A stretch of 64,000 bases of DNA. Origin: Antedon mediterranea (taxonomy: Eukaryota; Echinodermata; Crinoidea; Comatulida; Antedonidae). The notes beneath the pieces are model-generated. The model searched no databases. It saw nothing but the letters and a program-made list of their open reading frames with translations, and was not told the origin of the DNA. The stretch is from assembly GCF_964355755.1 (NCBI RefSeq), contig NC_092671.1, positions 4,353,001 through 4,417,000 of the forward strand, given 5' to 3'. Position numbers and translations under genes: made by a program. Positions within the stretch are counted from its first letter, which is position 1. Each line of letters begins with the position of its first letter. Shown here in pieces: positions 57,489-64,000 of this stretch.

Positions 57489-57642
57489 TAACCAAAGTCA
57501 AAGGGGAGATTGGCTTGTAGGAAAGATAGTAAAGGCCTACCCCAGTGAAGATGATAGAGTGAGAGTAGTAGATGTAAAGGTACACGAGAAGGTTTATAAG
57601 CGTCCTGTTGTGAAACTGATAAAGCTTGATCAGTGGGAATAA
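57489..57642 (+). pseudogene. Out-of-frame C-terminus of BEL/Pao polyprotein
   Basis: The next reading frame continues family-like text (GDWLVGKIV, RPVVKLIKL) to a TAA at about 57640-57642. Base-call error in the homopolymer is possible. Confidence 0.75.
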
Positions 57643-57756
57643 GTTTGACCAATGTAGTTTAAGTGAGTTATGATACGTTTATGAAGACGTTTGGAGTTTG
57701 CATTGTTTAAGTTAAATTTGTATTAATAATTTGTATTTTAATGAGATTTCCTCATT

Positions 57757-57766
57757 GCTGGGGGAA
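57757..57766 (+). other. Polypurine tract of BEL/Pao element
   Basis: GCTGGGGGAA immediately before the 3' LTR. Confidence 0.6.
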
Positions 57767-58172
57767 TGTAGGATTTATAGCAAATCCGAGTTGTAGAGCG
57801 CACCCAGGATTATGTCAGTTGCTATCCCGGATGTTGAACGCGTGTGTAATATACAATTTGGGATCAGAAGGTTATAATTATCATGGATTAATATTTTGTT
57901 TCAGTTACTAATGAGTGTATTTTGACGGGTCGAAAGTATGACAGTAGGCGTATGCTAGGGATTTGCTTGACAAACAGTGAGTTATTGAACAAATGTTAAG
58001 AAATAATGTTATAATAGCTATTCAATCATACGTCGGTTCTTGTTTCTAATATGTAAATTATGACTTATATTTCATGCTTTCAGATTTGAATGAGAATTTG
58101 TTTCACAATAAATCATCTCAAACACAGGTGAATCTCAGTGCTTATTGTTCGTTATAAAGTACTTTCCTTACA
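57767..58172 (+). repeat. 3' LTR of BEL/Pao element
   Basis: 406 bases, one substitution noticed against the 5' LTR. Confidence 0.95.
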
Positions 58173-58177
58173 CATAT
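58173..58177. repeat. Target-site duplication of BEL/Pao element (right)
   Basis: CATAT, matching 51997-52001. Confidence 0.85.
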
Positions 58178-58740
58178 TAATAAACTTATAAACAGAAAAA
58201 GAAAAATCGTAAACTCTAAACTTAAGTATATAGAATACTTCTCCATCTACAATACATTTTGGAGTTATGGATGTTTGCAAACACAAACAACAAGGATGTT
58301 ACCTCTATTCAACATACGTTGCATGAAACCATAGGTAGATTTTCGCATGTACTCATTAAAGGAAGGGACACCATGTTCAATAAACATTGCACTGGCACTA
58401 CTACTTCTAGAAACATTAAGTATATGGCGCATTATGTAGCATACATTAAGCTAGAGATATAATAGTCTTCATACGATAGTTACACAAAAGGGCTGCACAA
58501 TACAAAAAATAAATTAAAAAACCGAATATCATACTAGGCCTAACTGGAACCAAATATTAAAAATTAATGATTATGAGTTAAATGGTGAGAATATTTTAAT
58601 GAGTTAAAAGATTGACTGTTTATTGAATAGTGTTTGACATTGACTAATCTACTTTGATACAGTGGACGTGACATTTTGTGTTTGAAAATATTCCTTTGTA
58701 ATTGAAATAAAAAATACAATGCGTACTTAAAATTGATTAC
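58178..58740. other. Intergenic, nothing recognised
   Basis: AT-rich; contains one TAGGCCTA at 58537. No supported gene. Confidence 0.5.
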
Positions 58741-58744
58741 ATAT

Positions 58745-59192
58745 TACAAACTCTATTGTAATACCTTACTTGAGCTATTGTAACATAATTTGGGGAAATA
58801 GTAGTCAAACTCTAATGAAAAGAGTTCAAACTATCCAAAACAGAACAGCTCAAATCGTGTGTGGTCTAACATGGGACACACCTAGTAGTGAGGCACTAAG
58901 GCAAATTAATTGGTCACCTTTATTTTATCAAGATAGATATGAATGTTGTATGGTTATATATAAGGTTTTGACAGATAATGCCCCACCTTACCTAAATAAT
59001 GTATTTACATTCACTGATATAAATTATAATCTAAGGAACAGTGATACACATCTATTCATCCCAAAGCCAAAAACAGATTTTAAAAAACGAAGTCTGTCTT
59101 ATCGTGGAGCAATTATATGGAATAGTCTCAATATTGATACCCTTCCAAAATCAGTTAAGTTGTTTAAAACGTATCTGAAAAATGCATTGTAA
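58745..59192 (+). pseudogene. CR1/Jockey-group LINE, RT C-terminal fragment
   Basis: The frame contains IPYLSYCNIIWGN, VQTIQNRTAQIVCG, a run of short conserved words (APPYL, LRNSD, FIPKPKT) and SLSYRGAIIWNSL, the usual tail of CR1-like ORF2 proteins. The frame is already open upstream of 58770, where the codon is TTG, so no real start. The catalytic RT core is absent: a 5'-truncated copy. The 3' UTR probably extends to about 59605 (AATAAAGTTTATATATATAT). Confidence 0.8.
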
Positions 59193-59605
59193 AACATAAT
59201 GGTATGGTAATCTACGATCTACATCCAACTTTTAAAATGGCTAAATACTATGTAAAATGTGTGTTTTATCACTATTATTTTAACGTCAATGAAATCCAAA
59301 AGATTTATTATGTATTACAGTTGAATCCCCATGAATTATACACTTCGATAAGGGTTTCCGTTTACACGGGAAGTACCGGTATGGTGTACCCTAAATAGAG
59401 GTGTCAGATGAAGGGGATTCTGCTGTAATTTTGTTTCTTTTCAATTTCAATTTTTTTCGTTTCTGTTGTATTTATATGGTGTTGATTTTTTTTGTTTTGT
59501 AATACAGTATCACGAACTTGTGTAAAAACAATCAATATTGATTGAACGAGTTGTACTGCACATCAGTCTCGTGTCTAAATAAAGTTTATATATATATTAC
59601 TGAAT

Positions 59606-60371
59606 GAATTATTAAATTTTAATTAAAAATACCAGGTAACCTCCTGACTCTTTATAATGATTATTATAATATATATTTATGAATAATTCATAAATATACC
59701 CATACAAGAGATCCTCCATGTACGCACGCGCAAAAGAGACAAATTGATTCGCTAGTAAAACATTTTTATTGCGAACTGCGTAATTGAAAATTGATTACTG
59801 TATGAAATTGCTAAATCTATATCAAGTAATCTATTGACTATTTACTTGTTTATAAACTACATATATGAATAAATTCAGAACATTTGAAAGCAAGATTTCA
59901 ACTTACTAACGACTATTTTTAACATTGAAAGAATTGAAATAGTTCAGCTTGGTTGGAAATTGAAAACAGCACATTGTAACGTTACAATGAAACAATTATT
60001 CTCTAAAAAGGGACCACTATTCAGGGCATATTTATCAAACACCGAAATTGTCCCCTTAATAGGCGATTTCGCGGAAAAAATAAATATACTAAAATGAACA
60101 TCTGGATTAAAGACATTGAACATTTAGCAGTCAATTTCTAATTATATTGCCAAAAATGGCTAAAGCGACTACAGCAAGGAACAATATTGTTTTCTTGAAG
60201 ATTAAATATTGAAACACAATGGCTTGCCTCACTCACAAGTTTGGTTAATTGGGCCTTTCTATCAAACTTATAAGTGGACCCTCATAAAAAGAAAATAATT
60301 ATAACATTTTATTTTATTTTTCAAAATGTGATGGCCATAATATATGGCATAATGATGCATAAATTATAACT
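59606..60371. other. 3' flank of receptor 4
   Basis: Segments match downstream sequence of the remnant units (59720-59890 with 62665-62830; 60190-60370 with 63770-63905), so this is duplicated receptor flank. No gene. Confidence 0.6.
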
Positions 60372-61439
60372 TCAGACACTGACAGTACGTGGATATATTT
60401 TCCTCCTGATTAAGCTATTGAATACGTCAACAAATGCTTGTCTAAAATTTTCATTTACTACATTATATATCAAAGGATTTACAGAAGAATTTATAAAAGT
60501 TCCGAAAAGACAAACAGTCAAAAGCCAATCTAAATCCGGTCCAATAGAACCTAAAAGAATCAACGTAATTATGACATTAAACGGTGTTAAGGTAAGAACA
60601 TTAACTGCGACTGTCACCAAAATTGACAAGAATATTTTTCTCTCAGATTTTGAACGTGGGTCCGTCTTGCAAAAATTGTTTACAACATTCTGGGATTGTC
60701 TTAAAGAATAAACCATAAGAAAACATAATATTACAATAATCATATTAAAGAGTATATGAAAAACGAATTGAAACATCCACAACATTATACACACTTCAAT
60801 GTAGGTTTCACCAAAACGACACATAATTGCACGATTTGAGACACCTCTATACATATCAGGCCACGGCAGGATGACGTATATTCGTTCGTATACAATGAAA
60901 AAATGTACAAGATTCACCAACAACCAAACAATCCATATACTTGCGCATATTTTAACAGATCTTGAGAGAGTACCAAATTCACTTCTTTGAAACCAATAAG
61001 GTCTACAAACCGCCATATAACGTTCAATAGAAAGCCAGAATATCGTACTAACTGCTACAAGCCAGGCAACAGTAGCAAAAAAACTTGTTAATTCACAATT
61101 CAAGTTGTTCCCATCTATTTCATCAATCGTATATGGTACCGTCTGAGTTAACTCAACGTCGTAAATTGGTGCCACACTTAATAATAGCGTATCAGCTATT
61201 GCTAAATTAGCTAGATACACGTAAACTGATTTGTGTAATTTACTCACTATAACAATAAATGTCATGATATTGCCAACGATTCCAAAAGCGACAACAACAG
61301 GAACAACAATCTTACGTAAAATCGTTTCCCAATCACTAGGGAAGAACGTATCAATATAAGCATCATATTGATTCGTGTTAAATGTTGAATACGCATATTC
61401 AGATAAATCATAGGATGCATTGTCACCTGAAAGCGACAT
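60372..61439 (-). CDS. Class A GPCR, receptor 4
   Basis: Intact 355-residue single-exon receptor. TM1 about 44-67 (GNIMTFIV), TM2 74-95 (LANLAIAD), Cys115 and Cys207, TM3 with ERY at 139-141, TM4 163-184, TM5 213-243, TM6 268-298, TM7 306-328 with SSVNPLIYN at 318-326. Extracellular loop 1 (APIYDVELTQTVPYT) is unlike receptors 1 and 3, so ligand choice probably differs. TM6 has TLTPFNVI and no CWxP. The tail is longer (RRKIYPRTVSV). It is the most divergent intact member, suggesting an older split. Confidence 0.9.
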   Translation of the reverse strand: MSLSGDNASYDLSEYAYSTFNTNQYDAYIDTFFPSDWETILRKIVVPVVVAFGIVGNIMTFIVIVSKLHKSVYVYLANLAIADTLLLSVAPIYDVELTQTVPYTIDEIDGNNLNCELTSFFATVAWLVAVSTIFWLSIERYMAVCRPYWFQRSEFGTLSRSVKICASIWIVWLLVNLVHFFIVYERIYVILPWPDMYRGVSNRAIMCRFGETYIEVCIMLWMFQFVFHILFNMIIVILCFLMVYSLRQSQNVVNNFCKTDPRSKSERKIFLSILVTVAVNVLTLTPFNVIITLILLGSIGPDLDWLLTVCLFGTFINSSVNPLIYNVVNENFRQAFVDVFNSLIRRKIYPRTVSV

Positions 61440-61784
61440 TTTGCTTGTATTTGAAAAAGAAGTGTCTATGACTTATCTTCTGTTCCGCAATTAAACATGT
61501 ACTTTGATAAGTTGGTAATGTTTTGTATCGAAATAGCGTAATCAAAACAAATCATAGCAATGACTTACTGTCAACAGAACGAATTCCTGAATCAGTGTTT
61601 TAACCAATCAAGTGCTCACGAACTGAAAATATACATGGTAAAATAACAGAGGGCGCTCTATTTAGATTTAGTTTAGCTGGCCATGATAATTAATAGCACG
61701 GCATCCAAACCATGTTAATATTGGTGAGATTAACTTTTCAAAATTCCGTCTGCTAAAACGGAAATGATGGAAGCGGAATGGTGT
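61440..61784. other. 5' flank of receptor 4
   Basis: No TATA-like CTATATAAC and no copy of the divergent exon-like sequence here, unlike units 1-3. Confidence 0.5.
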
Positions 61785-62165
61785 AAAAACTGCTTCAACA
61801 AATAATGCTTGTCTAAAATGTTCATTCACCACAATTGTATATCAAAGGATTCACAGCTGAATATACAACAAGACGAAGACCAATAATTAAAAAATCTATT
61901 AAACTGCATACTATTGAAAACGGACAACATAAACTGTGACTGTCACAAAAACTGTCAAGAACGTTCGCAGATTTAATTCAGGAATTAATTCCCTGAAGAT
62001 TTGACACTTACATTGCAGTAGCGGTTCGGGATAACCCTAATGAATAAAGCATAGACGAATAATAAGAATAAGACAATCATAATACTTATCATTCTGACAA
62101 TAACGCTTATCTTAAAATACATGGAAAATTAGGTTGGCGTTTCCTAAACACATAGTTACTCTATT
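61785..62165 (-). pseudogene. Receptor remnant, C-terminal half
   Basis: Degenerate match to receptor 4 from the C-tail (CAACAAATAATGCTTGTCTAAA) through the TM7 codons (TATATCAAAGGATT) to extracellular loop 2 (ACACATAGTTAC). Many indels; no usable frame. Confidence 0.7.
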
Positions 62166-62774
62166 TTCTAAATACCTATTTTTCCTAAATGAAAGACAAT
62201 AACTTATATAATATCATAATAATAGCATCAATTTCTATATTTTCCTGGGCGCTACAAAAAGAAGCAACGTACTTAAGCATCTATGACAGTATCATAATAT
62301 TGACTTCTATTACAGATACTGTACATATAACAGAAATTCACATAAATGTACAAACTGCTACATCTACAGTTATACATTAAGATAATTATTTACTTCATCT
62401 GGCAAACGTTTCATTCACAAAAAATGTTTAAACTTTATTTCTAACAGTATGAGAAAATTCATAATATGTAGCAGGTTTTTCTGATTGTATTGATTCGCAT
62501 TAAGATTGTACTTTTGAATAGCGTAACCATAACATAATACAGCAATGACTCCATATGCAAAAGAACACATTTTTTCCCGCCGATGATGTGAACGAATTAG
62601 TGTTTAATGTTGCATTAAATCAAGCGCTCAGAAACGTTGCGGGGAAAACAAAACCCTTCAAAGATGTACGCACGCTCAAAAGAGAAAAATTGATACACTA
62701 CGATAGTAACAAATATTTTATTACGAACTGTGCAACTGAAAATTGATTACAGGTCTATTGACTCTTCACTTCAA
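62166..62774. other. Duplicated receptor flank, no gene
   Basis: 62665-62774 matches 59720-59830. The short frames here (62189-62380, 62555-62746) have no recognisable content. Confidence 0.5.
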
Positions 62775-63470
62775 TTAATAAACTAGATTTATGAATAATT
62801 CAGAATATCTATAAAAAAAACTAATACTAACGAATATTAGGCCTATTGTAATATTGTAAAGAATTGAAATACTGATAGTACGTTCAGCTATTCACCACCG
62901 GATTATACTAAACAAAATGCTTTAATTAATAAACTAAATTTATGAATAATTCAGAACATCTGAACAATTAAAACTTACTAAGGACTACATTAATATAATA
63001 TTAAAAATTGAAAGCAATATGATTCTTGTATGATCCTTAAAACGTTTATATACTGATGGTACGTTCAGCTATTCACAAACGGATTATACTAAACAAAATG
63101 CTTTAATTAATAAACTAAATTTATTCAGAACATCTGAAAAATTAAAATTTACTAAGGACTACATTCATATAATATAAAAAATTGAAAACAATATATTTCT
63201 TGTATCCTTAAAATGTTTATATACTAATACTGTAGTACGTTCAGCTATTCACCACCGGATTATACTAAACAAAATGCTTTAATTAATCAACTAATTTTAA
63301 AATTAATTCAGAACATCTGAAAAATTACAAATTACTAAAGAATACATTTATATAATATTAAAAATTGAAAACAGCATAATTCTAAAACATTATATACCGA
63401 TAGTACCTTCAGCAATTTATAACCGAATTATACTAAACAAAATTCTTTATTACTAAAACGATTAACTATA
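62775..63470. repeat. About 175-bp tandem repeat, four copies
   Basis: The anchor TATACTAAACAAAATGCTTTA occurs near 62905, 63086, 63262 and 63431, with CAGCTATTCACCACCGGAT before it and AATTCAGAACATCTGAA after it. Copies are diverged and slightly shortening. Confidence 0.85.
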
Positions 63471-63624
63471 ATATTTGAAGATTTACAGATGCATTTAAAC
63501 ACATTTGGGACCCAACAAATATTTTCCCCTTAAGTATACAGAGACAATTTATATTACAGAGCATGAAACGGTGATATAGATTTACATTCAGTATTAGTTT
63601 ATATTATAATGACAACATGAGATA

Positions 63625-63725
63625 ACAATAATATAAGGTACAATCCTCTCTAAATCACTAGGGAGAAGCCTACCAACGAATGCATCATAGTGACCGGTGT
63701 TTGACGTTGAATACTCAAATTAAGA
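63625..63725 (-). pseudogene. Receptor remnant, N-terminal piece
   Basis: Matches receptor N-terminal codons (CCTCTCTAAATCACTAGGGA, then GAATGCATCATA and GTTGAATACTCAAA). Probably the other end of the remnant at 61785-62165, separated by repeat expansion. Confidence 0.6.
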
Positions 63726-63905
63726 TACTGGAGGAATTATTTTTCAATTAATTCTTGAAGATAAAGAAACAATGTGAAATATTAAAACATAATGGGTTAC
63801 CTCCTTCACAAGTTTGCCTTATAATATATATTATATTTGTACCCTTATGTAAACAAACTAATTATAACTTTTTGCTTTATATTTCAAAATGTAATGGTCA
63901 TAATT

Positions 63906-64000
63906 TCAGACCTTTGTAGTACCTGCAACTACTTTCCTCCTGATTAAGCTATAGAAGACGTCAACGAATGCTTATCTAACACTGTCATTTACTACACTAT
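63906..64000 (-). pseudogene. Receptor 5, C-terminal end only (window edge)
   Basis: Minus-strand text VVND...FVDVFYSLIRRK aligns with the helix 8 and tail of receptor 4. A TAA at 63972-63974 replaces the Gln codon of receptor 4, so the protein would lose its last 22 or so residues. Upstream sequence is outside the window; it may be a truncated but otherwise intact receptor, or a pseudogene. Confidence 0.6.

Larger units (their letters stand above)
52002..58172 (+). mobile_element. BEL/Pao LTR retrotransposon, nearly intact
   Basis: 6.2 kb with 406-bp LTRs that differ at one base that I noticed (TATTCC versus TATCCC), a 5-bp target duplication, one long gag-pol frame and a polypurine tract. 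Recent insertion. I could not identify the primer tRNA from the bases after the 5' LTR. Confidence 0.95.

Noticed and set aside
1-64000. tRNA or rRNA genes
   Set aside because: No convincing cloverleaf or ribosomal sequence was seen by eye; the tRNA-Pro match is only the retroelement primer site.

Overview
This is AT-rich, intron-bearing, transposon-dense animal DNA. The only host genes I can recognise are class A G-protein-coupled receptors, which form a tandem array with every member on the minus strand. About thirty copies of the palindrome TAGGCCTA, a CR1-type LINE carrying a 2A-like peptide, and the mix of BEL/Pao, Gypsy, Tx1/L1 and CR1 elements suit a marine invertebrate deuterostome. 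An echinoderm is my best guess, and that is inference.

Layout. A block of (receptor 1, receptor pseudogene 2, TCA/ACC minisatellite) occurs twice: copy A at 1-13028 and copy B at about 19177-33600. Receptor 3 follows at 34037-35089, receptor 4 at 60372-61439, remnants at 61785-63725, and the end of a further receptor at 63906-64000. Each receptor from 1 to 3, including pseudogene 2, has a short divergent plus-strand exon-like sequence with a conserved splice donor a few hundred bases upstream, so the duplicated unit is larger than the receptor alone. The A and B blocks serve as each other's empty sites, which fixes the boundaries and target-site duplications of most inserts.

Inserts. Copy A gained a Tx1/L1-like LINE (2236-4859), a CR1-like LINE (6094-9547, inside pseudogene 2) and a 6.1-kb composite insertion (13029-19176). 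The composite contains a 35-bp hairpin satellite and a Helitron-like element. Copy B gained a gag-protease-only Gypsy LTR element (20834-25751) directly upstream of receptor 1B and a second Helitron-like element (30045-32597). The exon-like sequence of receptor 3 was split by a terminal-inverted-repeat element (35697-44059). That element was itself invaded by a 7.5-kb DNA transposon (36049-43608). Farther right lie a 5'-truncated Tx1/L1 LINE (45448-49260), a nearly intact BEL/Pao element (52002-58172), a LINE 3' fragment and a TTAA-flanked MITE.

The most interesting system is the 7.5-kb transposon. It has two convergent, spliced genes: a DDE integrase-type transposase on the plus strand and a zinc-ribbon plus HECT E3-ligase-like protein on the minus strand. 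Both start from mirrored ~500-bp inverted arms. Each arm carries 13 CACGGC motifs and the same non-coding first exon with its splice donor. The HECT-like protein keeps the catalytic cysteine and the Phe at position -4, while the transposase carries one in-frame stop. A second unexpected signal is that paralogue comparison shows TAGGCCTA arising at two sites by an exact 6-bp GGCCTA gain after TA.
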